In this document: in pieces, positions 52,196-61,133 of the stretch
Layout of the letters: every line of letters starts with the position of its first letter
Numbering within the stretch: the first letter of the stretch is position 1
Assembly (NCBI GenBank): GCA_963717115.1
Contig: CAVQVO010000017.1
Location: 1,116,001-1,180,000, forward strand
Source of the DNA: JBBQUN01 sp963717115
Lineage (GTDB): Bacteria > Actinomycetota > Acidimicrobiia > Acidimicrobiales > SZUA-35
Direction: 5' to 3'
DNA length: 64,000 bases
Made by a program: the position numbers and the translations under genes
Notes under the pieces: model-generated
The model's database searches: none
Seen by the model: the letters and a program-made list of their open reading frames with translations, nothing else
Told to the model about the DNA's origin: nothing

Positions 52196-54019
52196 ATGCG
52201 CATGCGTCGTCTTCTCTTCTCGCTCGCGGCCCTCGGTGTCGCCGCCCTCATGCTGGTGCCCGGTGGGGTCGGCGCCCAGGACGACGGACCGGTCACCCTG
52301 ACCATCGGCCTGACCCAGGACATCGACAGCCCGAACGTGACGGCCGGCTACCTGGTGTCGTCGTTCGAGGTGTGGAACCTCATGTACGACACGCTCACCA
52401 CCAAGGCGGCGTCGGACTTCTCGGTCCAGCCGGCCCTGGCCGAGTCCTGGGAGGTCTCCGAAGACGGCCAGACCGTCACCTACACGCTCCGCGAGGGGTT
52501 GACGTGGTCCGACGGGGAGGCGCTGACCGCCGATGACGTCGCCTACACGATCAATCGTTCCCGGGACGAGGAGTGGATCAACCATTCGTCGACCGTGGCC
52601 AACATCACGGCGACCGTGATCGACGATCGCACGGTCGAGCTCGTGTCGTCGGTGCCCGATCCCAAGCTCCCCGTGATGGACGTCTACATCCTGCCCCAGC
52701 ACGTCTACGAGTCGATCAGTGCCGATGATCTCGTCTCCTACGACGGCCTCGACGGGGTCGGTTCGGGTCCGTACACGCTCGAGTCGTGGAGCCCCGGCGA
52801 GAGCTGGGTGATGGTCCGGAACGAGAGCTACCACGGGTGGGAGGACGGCGCCGAGGGGCTCATCGATCGCATCGTGTTCCGCTTGTTCAGCAACGGCGAC
52901 GCCATGGCTGCCGCGCTCCAGCAGGGTGAACTCGATGCCGCCCACAGCGTGCCCGCCGAGTCCTTCCAGCGCCTCGACGAGGACCCGAACATCGTGGCCG
53001 TCGTCGGCCAGCAGGGCGGCTTCTCCGAGCTCGGCCTGAATGCCGGTGCCGGTGGTATCGGCGACGGCCATCCGGCCCTGCTCGACAAGACCGTCCGGCA
53101 GGCCATCAACCACGCCATCGATCGCGACCTCCTGCTCGAGCGGGTGGCCCTGGGCCTCGGATCCCCCGGCGGGGTGATCTCGCCGTCGGCCGATCCGAGC
53201 TGGAAGCCCGAGATCCCGGCCGACCAACTGCTCGGGTTCGACCCGGCCAAGGCCAACCAGATGCTCGACGACGCCGGCTACGCCGACACCGACGGCGACG
53301 GCGTTCGCGAGATGCCCGATGGCAGCCGACCGCTCGAGTTCCGGTACGCCCAACGGTCGGAGTCGACCGCCGAACCGGCGCTGTCGGAGTTCGTCACGGG
53401 CTGGCTCGAGGACATCGGCATCGCCACCACCATCGTGGTGTTCGACGACTCCCAGCTCACCGATGCGGTGTCGGCGGGTGAGTTCGACCTGTTCTCCTGG
53501 GGCTGGACACCGTTCGTCGACCCCGATCCGATGCTGTCGTACTTCACCTGTTCGCAGGTCAGCTACAACGCCGACGACTACGGCTACAACGATGCCAATT
53601 GGTGCAACGAGGAGTACGACGCGCTCTACCTCGAGCAGAACGTCGAACTCGACCCCGACAAGCGGCGCGAACTCGTCGGCGAGATGCTGCTGCTGCTCTA
53701 CGAAGAGGCCCCCTACGTCGTGTACTACGACGACGCCGATCTCCAGGCCTACCGCACGGATCGGTTCGAGGGGTGGGTCCGCCAACCCGAGGGCACCGGC
53801 CCGGTCATCTTCTCCAACAGCTCGCCGAGCTACGTCAACCTGCGCCAGATCGGCTTCGGGACCGGTGTCGGCTCGACCGCCGACGGCGCCGGCACCGGTT
53901 CCGATGACGGAGGCGCCAACGTGCCCCTGCTGGCCGGGATCGGCATGGCGATCGCCATCCTCGTCGGTGGTGGTGGCCTCTGGCTCAAGCAGCGGTCGAC
54001 GGCCGACGAACGCGAGTAG
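52196..54019 (+). CDS. Dipeptide-type ABC transporter substrate-binding protein, membrane anchored at both ends
   Basis: A 607-residue solute-binding protein. A Sec-type signal (MRMRRLLFSLAALGVAALML, cleavage near GAQ-DD) precedes an SBP_bac_5 domain: VQPALAESWEVSEDGQTVTY, LREGLTWSDGEALTADDVAYT and VRQAINHAIDRDLLL. Unusually, the C-terminus adds a Gly/Ser linker and a membrane segment (VPLLAGIGMAIAILVGGGGLWL) with a short charged tail. It would capture peptides or similar solutes for the permease genes at 45365-49153. Confidence 0.9.
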   Translation: MRMRRLLFSLAALGVAALMLVPGGVGAQDDGPVTLTIGLTQDIDSPNVTAGYLVSSFEVWNLMYDTLTTKAASDFSVQPALAESWEVSEDGQTVTYTLREGLTWSDGEALTADDVAYTINRSRDEEWINHSSTVANITATVIDDRTVELVSSVPDPKLPVMDVYILPQHVYESISADDLVSYDGLDGVGSGPYTLESWSPGESWVMVRNESYHGWEDGAEGLIDRIVFRLFSNGDAMAAALQQGELDAAHSVPAESFQRLDEDPNIVAVVGQQGGFSELGLNAGAGGIGDGHPALLDKTVRQAINHAIDRDLLLERVALGLGSPGGVISPSADPSWKPEIPADQLLGFDPAKANQMLDDAGYADTDGDGVREMPDGSRPLEFRYAQRSESTAEPALSEFVTGWLEDIGIATTIVVFDDSQLTDAVSAGEFDLFSWGWTPFVDPDPMLSYFTCSQVSYNADDYGYNDANWCNEEYDALYLEQNVELDPDKRRELVGEMLLLLYEEAPYVVYYDDADLQAYRTDRFEGWVRQPEGTGPVIFSNSSPSYVNLRQIGFGTGVGSTADGAGTGSDDGGANVPLLAGIGMAIAILVGGGGLWLKQRSTADERE

Positions 54020-54049
54020 GCCCCGCTCGATGCCGGCGGTGACCGAGGA

Positions 54050-55573
54050 TCAGTGGTCGATGTCCGCGAGTTCGATCGTGCGTCGGGCCACGAACTCCTC
54101 GATCGCCTCGTCGATCCCCGGCGCCATCGGGGGCGGCTCGTAGTCGGCGACGAGCTGCTTCCAGATCCGGTTCGCCCGGGTCGTGGCATCGACCGAGCCG
54201 GCCTCGGCCCAGGTCTCGAAGTTGCGCCAGTCCGAGACCAGCGGCGAGTAGAAGGCCGTCTCGAAACGCTCCATCGTGTGTGGCGAACCGAAGAAATGAC
54301 CGCCGGGTCCGACCTCGTCGATGGCGTCGAGGCCGAGCGTGTCGTCGTCGACCACGATCGGTCGCAGGTACTCGGTCATCAGCTGCAGCTGTTCGGCGTC
54401 GATGATCAGCTTCTCGAACGAGGCCGTGAGGCCGCCCTCGAGCCACCCGGCGGCGTGGTTGACCAGATTGGCGCCGCCCATCACGGATCCGAACAGCGAC
54501 ATGGCGCTCTCGTAGGTCGCCTGGGCGTCGACGACGTTGGACGCCGTGGTGTTCGACGAGCGATACGGGACTCCGTAGCGTCGGGCGAGCTGACCGCCGG
54601 CCTGGGCCGCGATCGTGTACTCCGGGGTCCCGAACGCCGGTGAACCGCTGCGCATGTCGACGTTCGAGGTGAACGATCCGTACATCACCGGGGCGCCTCG
54701 TCGGACCAACTGGGTGAGGGCGATTCCGGCCAGGCATTCGGCGTTCTGGAGCACGAGCGCGCCGGCCAGCGTGGCCGGGGCCATGGCCCCGGCCAGGGTG
54801 AAGGGGGTGATGGCGATCGCCTGGTTGTTCTCGGCGTACTCGATCAGACCGTGGGCCATCGGGACGTCGAGGGTGAGCGGCGAGTTGGTGTTGACGATCG
54901 CCAGGATCGCCGGGTCGGCGGCCAGGCCGTCTCGATCGGTGCCGAGCGCCAGGGCGGCGAGATCGATCGTGTCGGCAGCTCGGTGTCGCCCGAGCGCGGA
55001 TCCCTGGAAGTTCTTGTCGATGTGGCGGATCACCGACGCGGTCTGGTCGAGGTGCCGGGTGTTCGCCGGCAGGTCCATGGGTTCGAAGGAGCCGCCGCCC
55101 TCCTGATGGATGATGTTGAGCGACTGGATGAGCTTGCAGAAGTCGGCCTGTTCGCGCAGCGTTCCCGGTCGGCGGCCGTGATCGAGGTCGGAGCAGAAGG
55201 CCGGACCGGAGATCGCACAGAACACCCGGTGGGACCCGCCGATCGTCAACGAGTGCCGGGGATTGCGGGCCCGCAGCGTGAAGGTGGAGGGAGCCGTGGC
55301 GATGGTCTCCACGATCAGATCGGGATCGAAACGGACTCGATCGTCGTCGACCCGGGCTCCGGCGGCCGCGAATCGCTGCCGGGCGCCGGCATCGAGGATC
55401 CGCATACCGGTGGTCTGGAGCAGGCGGAGCGACGCCTGGTGGAGACGTTCGATCTGGTCGGCGTCGAGGACCTCGGTGGGGGGTCGGGTGGCGACGACCG
55501 GGCCCCACGGCAGCTGTTGCACCTGGTTCCGGCCCCGGCCCCGGCGGTCGGGGCGCGGTCGTCGAGGACTCAC
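54050..55573 (-). CDS. MttB-family trimethylamine/quaternary-amine methyltransferase (non-pyrrolysine)
   Basis: A 507-residue protein of the MttB superfamily: RPPTEVLDADQIERLHQASLRLL, GMRILDAGARQRFAAAGARVD and ENNQAIAITPFTLAGAMAPATLAGAL are typical, as is GGQLARRYGVPYRSSNTTASN. It has no in-frame TAG, so it is the pyrrolysine-free kind, whose known members demethylate glycine betaine, proline betaine, carnitine or gamma-butyrobetaine with a corrinoid partner. No corrinoid protein gene is in the window. GTG 55573 overlaps the stop of the dioxygenase gene. Confidence 0.85.
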   Translation of the reverse strand: MSPRRPRPDRRGRGRNQVQQLPWGPVVATRPPTEVLDADQIERLHQASLRLLQTTGMRILDAGARQRFAAAGARVDDDRVRFDPDLIVETIATAPSTFTLRARNPRHSLTIGGSHRVFCAISGPAFCSDLDHGRRPGTLREQADFCKLIQSLNIIHQEGGGSFEPMDLPANTRHLDQTASVIRHIDKNFQGSALGRHRAADTIDLAALALGTDRDGLAADPAILAIVNTNSPLTLDVPMAHGLIEYAENNQAIAITPFTLAGAMAPATLAGALVLQNAECLAGIALTQLVRRGAPVMYGSFTSNVDMRSGSPAFGTPEYTIAAQAGGQLARRYGVPYRSSNTTASNVVDAQATYESAMSLFGSVMGGANLVNHAAGWLEGGLTASFEKLIIDAEQLQLMTEYLRPIVVDDDTLGLDAIDEVGPGGHFFGSPHTMERFETAFYSPLVSDWRNFETWAEAGSVDATTRANRIWKQLVADYEPPPMAPGIDEAIEEFVARRTIELADIDH

Positions 55574-56718
55574 GCCCGTCGACCGCCGGAGCGCAGGACT
55601 CGCAGCCGGCTCTCGAAGTCGTCGTGGTGGTGATAGCACCCCTCGAAGACCCGCTCGCCGGAATAGGCCATGCGCCCGTGCAGCAGACGCCAGTTGTCGA
55701 AGAGCAGTACCTGGCCCGGTTCGAGTCCGATGGTCGTCCAGTGCGAGCGATCGACGATCAGGTCGTGGAAGGCCGAGTAGGCGTCGTACCAGGCGACCAT
55801 GGTGTCGGGATCGAGGAGGAACGGGGCGCGGTCGTAGTTGTTGAACGAGACCATTCGCATCGATCCGTCGGGGTTCGTCACGAGGGTCGGCCGTTCGGTG
55901 TGGAGGTGGACACCCGGCTCGAGGTAGTGGGCGGGTACCGGCACGGTGCGCAGCAGTTCGAACCGATCCGGCTGCTCGGCCCGCAGCCGTTCGGCGAGGG
56001 CGAAACCATCGACGAGGATGCTCTCGCCTCCCGATGCCGGGGTGCCGTCGGTGGCCGGGCCCCGTCGCAGGCAGGCGAACATCTGCAAGCCCGGCGATTC
56101 GTGGACGTAGGTCCCGTCGGTGTGGGGTTCGAGGTAGGACTCGGAGTAGGCCGTGTCGTCGTGCTCGGTCAGCTCGGCCGACAGGCTCCACATCGTGCCG
56201 AAGATCGAGCTGCGCGGGTGGGCCACTCGCCGCGCCACCTCCTCGGCCGACGCCCGATCGGTCGGCATCCCGTCGACCACACCGAACCCCACCCGCTCCA
56301 CCGACTCGAGCCAGCTCCGGACCGCGTCGTCGTCGGCCATGAGGTCGGTATGGGGGACGGCGTCGACGGGCCCGAGCGGCGTGTCGGCGTCCCAGAGATG
56401 TCGGATCGGGGCGGCACCGAGTCCGGCGAGCGCGGCGAGCGCCGTCGACGAGATGGTCGACGGAGCCGTGCCATCGGCCCACCGGACGACGATCCCGTCA
56501 TCGGTGGCCTCGGCCGAGTGGGGCCGGATCGAGCGGTCGATGGCGAACGAGTCGACCCGGCGTTGCCGGGTGTCGGGATCGAGCGACCCCGGATCGTCGC
56601 TGTGGTCCCGGATCCAGTACCAGGGCAGGACCAGACGGTCGGGGGACCCGGGAACGAACACGATCAGCGCCGGATCGGTCGGCTCGATCGAGAGGGCGGT
56701 CGGTGTCGTGGTGGTCAT
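55570..56718 (-). CDS. Gamma-butyrobetaine-hydroxylase-like 2-oxoglutarate dioxygenase
   Basis: A 382-residue Fe(II)/2-oxoglutarate enzyme of the TauD/GBBH family. The N-terminal small domain (LPWYWIRDHSDDPGSLDPDTRQRR) lacks the zinc Cys seen in animal GBBH. Iron ligands are in SYLEPHTDGTYVHES (HxD), with the distal His in LLFDNWRLLHGRMAYSGER, where Arg binds 2-oxoglutarate. It probably hydroxylates a betaine-type substrate on the way to carnitine-like products. Coupled to the MttB gene by GTGA. A 15-bp minisatellite lies in its leader. Confidence 0.87.
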   Translation of the reverse strand: MTTTTPTALSIEPTDPALIVFVPGSPDRLVLPWYWIRDHSDDPGSLDPDTRQRRVDSFAIDRSIRPHSAEATDDGIVVRWADGTAPSTISSTALAALAGLGAAPIRHLWDADTPLGPVDAVPHTDLMADDDAVRSWLESVERVGFGVVDGMPTDRASAEEVARRVAHPRSSIFGTMWSLSAELTEHDDTAYSESYLEPHTDGTYVHESPGLQMFACLRRGPATDGTPASGGESILVDGFALAERLRAEQPDRFELLRTVPVPAHYLEPGVHLHTERPTLVTNPDGSMRMVSFNNYDRAPFLLDPDTMVAWYDAYSAFHDLIVDRSHWTTIGLEPGQVLLFDNWRLLHGRMAYSGERVFEGCYHHHDDFESRLRVLRSGGRRA

Positions 56719-56733
56719 GGGTGGTGGCTCGTC

Positions 56734-56822
56734 GGGGTGGGTGTGGTCGGGGTGGGTGTGGTCGGGGTGGGTGTGGTCGGGGTGGGTGTGGTCGGGGTGG
56801 GTGTGGTCGGGTGGGTGTGGTC
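56734..56822. repeat. 15-bp minisatellite (five copies plus a 14-base copy)
   Basis: GGGGTGGGTGTGGTC repeats head to tail at 56734-56808, then GGGTGGGTGTGGTC at 56809-56822. It starts 16 bases upstream of the dioxygenase ATG (minus strand), so it is in that gene's leader, and runs up to 26 bases before the stop of the CocE-type gene. G-runs on one strand could form a quadruplex. Confidence 0.85.
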
Positions 56823-56847
56823 AGGGTTGGAGCGTGGCCTCGGCGCA

Positions 56848-58881
56848 TCACTGCAGCCGGCGGGGGATGGTGTGATGCCAGCGTCGTTCGGCGAACGGCG
56901 CACCGTCGAGGCTGGTCCGGAGGTCGACGGTGAGGGTGTAGTCGGACTCGTTGGAGGCCACCGTGAGCTCGCTGATCGCCCGGCAGTTCGCCTCGGGCCA
57001 GGCCAGGGTGAAGTCGGCGATGCCGTGGGCCGATGCCCGTCCCGGATCGTCGGTCGACACCGTCATCACCCCGTCGTAGCGGTCGGTGGTGAGGACCCCG
57101 TGGGTCCCGGGATAGGTGTCGCCGTAACGAGTGACGACCCGGGTCTCGCGCCCGAGCACGTCGTGCTCGATTCGCCAGACGGCATCGGAATCGACCGGAT
57201 CGGGTCCGGGTGCCTCCTCGAAGGTCGGAACGGACCGATCTTGGCGGGGAACGGTGGGCAGCAACAGGGTCGAGCCGGTCCGGTCGATCTCGATGGTCAG
57301 CGGTCGAGGCGGCGGCCAGAGGTTCGGCCAGTCGGTTCCGGCGATGGCCAGGCGCAGCCGCTGATCGGGGTCGAAACGCCAGGACGTCGCTTCGAGTTCG
57401 ATCTCGACGTCGTACCAGCGGCCGGGCTCGAGCGGCTCGGGATCACGGCCCGGCATCCCGGTCGGCGACGACGGCCACACCTCGCGATGACACAGGTTGA
57501 GGAATCCCCGGGTGACCAGGGCCGACGTTGCGTCGGGAGCGACCGCCGACAGCTTGGCCGACACGAACGCCACCGGTTCGTCGGCCCGAATCCGCACACG
57601 CAGGCGAGGGTGTCCCAGGATCTCGATCGACTCGGGAACCGGCCAGTCGGTCACGACCGACCAGGCGTCGTCGCCTCGCTGGTCGAGGGGTTGACCCCAG
57701 GGAAGGGCCCCGGCACAGGAGATCCAGGCGGCGGTGCCGGTGTCGGGCCGGACCCGCAGCCGTTCGACCGGCGGGCGACCGTCGACGGCGAGCGGGCGGC
57801 TGAGGGTGACGTTGCGCTCCAACAGGTCTGCCGATTCGCTGCGCCACTCGCCGTTGACGGTCGGGGTGTCGGGGGCCGGCGGGGTCCAGTGGCGAACGAA
57901 GACCTGGATCGGATCGGTGTGCCGGGTCGGGCCTCCGCGGAGGTGCTCGTCGAACCAGGCGATCATCTCGGGAAGGAACGCGAGGTTCGGACCGGGCCTC
58001 GCCGAGTCGGGCTGTTGATGGCTCCACGGACCGAGCAGCAACCGCCACGGGACGTCGAGCCGCTCGACGGTTCGGAAGGTGTTGTTGCGGTAGCCGTCGG
58101 CCCAGCCGGCGACCAGCATGGTCGGGCAACCGATGCGCTCGTAGCCGGCACCGTCGGGTCCGAGCCGGATCGAACCCCGTCGCCAGGTCGGGCCGTCGGT
58201 CTGGTTCGAGAGCCACTCGAGGATCCACGGCGGGGTGTGATCGACCCGGTGTCGCCACTCGTCGAGCCACCCGTCGCCCCAGATCGCGGGCACCGGTGGG
58301 AGCGCGTTCATGGCGATCATGTAGGTGACGTAGTCGATGAGATCGATCGCCCGCAGCGTTCCACCGGTGTAGTGGACGTCGTCGGCGTAGCGGTCGTCGG
58401 TCGAGTACATGGCGCAGACCGCGCCGAGGGCCGGGACCCCCGAGGCGGCGAGGTGCAGCGAGTTGAAGCCCGAGTACGACGTCCCGAACATGCCGATCCG
58501 GCCCGTGCACCACGCCTGCGCCGCGAGCCAGGCGATGACCGCGGCCAGATCGGCGATCTCCTCGTCGGGGTACTCGTCGGTGGCGATCCCCGAGGACGAC
58601 CCGGTGCCCCGGAGATCGACCCGGCAGACCCCGAAGCCGCCGTCGATCACCAGATCCTCGTAGGTGTCGGCGTAGGACGCCGTGACGTCGTCCTTGCGAT
58701 AGGGGAGCGCCTCGAGCAGGCAGGCAACGGGAGCGGTGGCGGCATCGAGCGGCAACCAGATCGTGGCGTGCAGTCGTTCCCCGTCGGCGAGGTCGATCCA
58801 CTGGTCGAAGCTCTGCCACTCGGCGGCATCGGGCGCCCCTGGTCGATCGGACGCGGTGTCGCCCGAAGCGTGCGAGATCAT
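56848..58881 (-). CDS. CocE/NonD-family hydrolase (X-Pro dipeptidyl-peptidase-like)
   Basis: A 677-residue alpha/beta hydrolase. LLEALPYRKDDVTASYADTYE, the elbow RIGMFGTSYSGFNSLH (nucleophile Ser), and a C-terminal jelly-roll domain (PLTIEIDRTGSTLLLPTVPR) match the CocE/XPP group, which cleaves X-Pro peptides or acyl esters and amides. No signal peptide. It shares a short divergent promoter region with the sarcosine-oxidase-like gene. In this setting it may release a methylated amine from an ester or amide. Confidence 0.85.
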   Translation of the reverse strand: MISHASGDTASDRPGAPDAAEWQSFDQWIDLADGERLHATIWLPLDAATAPVACLLEALPYRKDDVTASYADTYEDLVIDGGFGVCRVDLRGTGSSSGIATDEYPDEEIADLAAVIAWLAAQAWCTGRIGMFGTSYSGFNSLHLAASGVPALGAVCAMYSTDDRYADDVHYTGGTLRAIDLIDYVTYMIAMNALPPVPAIWGDGWLDEWRHRVDHTPPWILEWLSNQTDGPTWRRGSIRLGPDGAGYERIGCPTMLVAGWADGYRNNTFRTVERLDVPWRLLLGPWSHQQPDSARPGPNLAFLPEMIAWFDEHLRGGPTRHTDPIQVFVRHWTPPAPDTPTVNGEWRSESADLLERNVTLSRPLAVDGRPPVERLRVRPDTGTAAWISCAGALPWGQPLDQRGDDAWSVVTDWPVPESIEILGHPRLRVRIRADEPVAFVSAKLSAVAPDATSALVTRGFLNLCHREVWPSSPTGMPGRDPEPLEPGRWYDVEIELEATSWRFDPDQRLRLAIAGTDWPNLWPPPRPLTIEIDRTGSTLLLPTVPRQDRSVPTFEEAPGPDPVDSDAVWRIEHDVLGRETRVVTRYGDTYPGTHGVLTTDRYDGVMTVSTDDPGRASAHGIADFTLAWPEANCRAISELTVASNESDYTLTVDLRTSLDGAPFAERRWHHTIPRRLQ

Positions 58882-58892
58882 CCGACACTGTA
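58882..58892 (-). promoter_or_regulatory. Leaderless-type -10 box for the CocE-type gene
   Basis: On the minus strand TACAGT (58892-58887) is five bases before the ATG at 58881. Confidence 0.4.
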
Positions 58893-58909
58893 GATCGTCC
58901 GACGGGTTC

Positions 58910-58921
58910 TACCATCGTCCG
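58910..58921 (+). promoter_or_regulatory. Leaderless-type -10 box for the sarcosine-oxidase-like gene
   Basis: TACCAT (58910-58915) is six bases before the ATG at 58922. It is back to back with the box of the divergent gene. Confidence 0.5.
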
Positions 58922-60089
58922 ATGGCCGAGCGTGCACCGGTGATCGGGGTGGTCGGATTGGGGGGCCTGGGGTCGGCATCGGCGTGGTTCGCCGCCCGCT
59001 CCGGGGCCCGGGTGGTCGGCTTCGAGCAGTTCGGACTCGGCCACGTGCGTGGGGCGTCACACGACCATTCGCGGATCATTCGCCGCTCCTACCACACGCC
59101 GCACTACGTCGAACTGACGGCGGGGGCCTACGACGCCTGGCACGAGGTCGAGGTCGCCGCCCGGACCGAGATCGTCTCGGTCACGGGCGGGCTCGACCTG
59201 TTCCCGCCCGGTGCCGCGATCGACCCGTCCACGTATCGATCGAGCCTCTCGGCGGTGGGGGTCGACCACGAGTGGCTGGCCGGACCCGAGATCCGTGACC
59301 GGTGGCCTGCGTTCGGCATCGACGACGACGTGAACGGGATCTACCAGGCCCAGACCGGCATCGTCCCGGCCGGTCGGGCCACCGCGATCATGGCGGCGCT
59401 GGCGGTCGACGCCGGTGCCGAGCTGCATCCGAACACCCCGGTCCGGGCGATCGAGGCCGACGCGCGACGGGGCCCGCATCGTCACCGACGCCGGAACGCA
59501 CCGGGTCGACCGGGTGATCGTCACCGCCGATGCCTGGACCGACCGACTGCTGCGCTCGATCGGTGTCGACCTGGCGCTCGGGGTCACGCTCGAACAGGTG
59601 ACCTACCTGCGGCACCCCCGGATCGATCGCCTCCAGCGGGACCGGCTGCCGGTCTGGATCTGGATGGACGACCCGAGCTACTACGGCTTCCCCGAATACG
59701 GTCACGCCGCCACCATCAAGGTGGCCGAGGACTGTGGTGGACCGCTCGTCGACCCCGACCGGCGAACCTTCGAACCCGATCCGCACGCCGAGGCCCGGCT
59801 GGTCGCGTTCACCGAGGGGCTGCTCGGTGGTCCGGTGGAGATCGACCATTCCGTCACCTGCCTCTACACCCTCACCGCCGATCGGGACTTCGTGCTCGAT
59901 CACGTCCCCGGCCTGCCGCAGGTGCTGGTGGGCCTCGGCGCCGCCCACGGGTTCAAGTTCGCAGCCTGGTTCGGCCGCACCCTCGCGGAGCTCGCGATCG
60001 AAGGGTCGAGCAGCCTCGACCTGACGCCGTTCTCGTTGTCCCGTCCCGGTCTCGACACCCCGATCGACCGGTCACGCTGGTTGGTGTGA
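58922..60089 (+). CDS. Monomeric sarcosine-oxidase/N-methyltryptophan-oxidase-like flavoenzyme (one frameshift)
   Basis: About 389 residues when joined. IGVVGLGGLGSASAWFAARSG is the FAD Rossmann start, followed by GASHDHSRIIRRSYHTPHYVEL as in MSOX-type amine oxidases. A single-base shift near 59463 separates RAIEADA from GARIVTDAGTHRVDRVIVTA. The C-terminal GFPEYGHAATIKVAEDCGGP and GLGAAHGFKFAAWFGRTLAELA complete the fold; the covalent-FAD Cys position of MSOX would be near KFAAWFG but is not Cys here. It probably oxidises an N-methylated amino acid. The position beside MttB and dioxygenase genes supports an N-methyl-amine pathway. Confidence 0.8.
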
Positions 60090-60103
60090 CACCGTCGCGT
60101 TCG

Positions 60104-60997
60104 TCAGAGGAGGTCGTGGCTCGGGAAGACCGAGCGGGGGTCGATCACGTCGTCGGCGGAGCAGGCGAAGTGATCGAAGTCGACGATCGAGAAGCCGGCG
60201 TCGAGCAGCGGGGCGAAGAGCGGGCTGGGCCCGGGGACGTACAGCTTCACCCGGCGGCCCGCAGACCGTTCGGCGACCCGGTCGAGGACCCCGGCCGCGA
60301 CCGCCGGCAGGGCGGCCGGTGATTCGGCGAAGAGCGGCCCGACGCTGATGACCGACGGATCGGCGATCGAGAACGGCGTCGACCAACGAACCACGGCGCC
60401 CCCGATCGCAGTGCCGGTGTTGTCGTGGACCGTGTGGAGGTCGGTCTCGACCTCTCGTTGCCAGTATTCGAGGTCGACACGATCGAGGGCGTACCCCGCG
60501 CCGGCCGCCGCCCCGAGGAGTTGGTCGGCGTCGACGGTGCGGACCTGACCGGGCTCGGTGGTGAGTCCCCCGGTGGTCACCCCGGCCGGTCCGCTGCGCA
60601 TCACGAAACACGGCCAGCGCGGCGTCATGCCCAGCTTGGCGTAGAGCGACAGCGCCCGAACGTCGCTCGAGGCCATGGTGGCCCGAACGGCGCCGGGCCG
60701 GTCGAGGATCAGCAGGTCGTCGACGAGGCGCCGCCCGATCCCGGCGCCGTGGGCGTCGGGCGACACGAACAGGTCGGCGAGGAACCAGCGTTCGGCCCGG
60801 GTGATGCTCGCCCCGAAACCGACGACCTCGTCGGCGCGCTCGGCCACCAGCAGGGTCCCGGTGACCCGTTCGTGGCCGTAGAGCCCGTAGGCCTCGGCGG
60901 CCGGGGGCAGGGTCCGGTCGACCGTGGATCGCCAGACCTCGGTGCAGGCCAACAGGTCACTCGGGTTGGCAACACGAATCCGCACGGTCGACGACAT
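60104..60997 (-). CDS. Double-GNAT acetyltransferase
   Basis: A 297-residue protein with two GNAT folds. The first holds the acetyl-CoA motif LADLFVSPDAHGAGIGRRLVDDL (about residues 75-95). The second is degenerate (VVRWSTPFSIADPSVISVG, then KLYVPGPSPLFAPLLDAGF). It would acetylate an unknown amine or amino acid. The start ATG 60997 is supported by TAGATT seven bases upstream. It is convergent with the flavoenzyme gene, 14 bases apart. Confidence 0.78.
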   Translation of the reverse strand: MSSTVRIRVANPSDLLACTEVWRSTVDRTLPPAAEAYGLYGHERVTGTLLVAERADEVVGFGASITRAERWFLADLFVSPDAHGAGIGRRLVDDLLILDRPGAVRATMASSDVRALSLYAKLGMTPRWPCFVMRSGPAGVTTGGLTTEPGQVRTVDADQLLGAAAGAGYALDRVDLEYWQREVETDLHTVHDNTGTAIGGAVVRWSTPFSIADPSVISVGPLFAESPAALPAVAAGVLDRVAERSAGRRVKLYVPGPSPLFAPLLDAGFSIVDFDHFACSADDVIDPRSVFPSHDLL

Positions 60998-61010
60998 CGG
61001 TGGGAATCTA
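60998..61010 (-). promoter_or_regulatory. Leaderless-type -10 box for the double-GNAT gene
   Basis: On the minus strand TAGATT (61010-61005) is seven bases before the ATG at 60997. Confidence 0.45.
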
Positions 61011-61121
61011 GTGGGTTCGCGGCGCCCGCCCGGGCCCGGCGTCGGGGCCCGGGGGCGTCGACCCGGACCGATTCGCCGGCCGCCTGCCCGTGTCGGGCTA
61101 CCGCCGCTGTGTCGACCCTCG

Positions 61122-61133
61122 TAGGCTGGGAAC
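61122..61133 (+). promoter_or_regulatory. Leaderless-type -10 box for the saccharopine-dehydrogenase-like gene
   Basis: TAGGCT (61122-61127) is six bases before the ATG at 61134. Confidence 0.45.

Noticed and set aside
54050..55573. Pyrrolysine-containing MttB
   Set aside because: The frame is open throughout with no in-frame TAG, and no pyl genes are seen.
55624..58893. 1089-residue plus-strand ORF
   Set aside because: It is the antisense shadow of the dioxygenase and CocE-type genes, with low-complexity composition and no domain.
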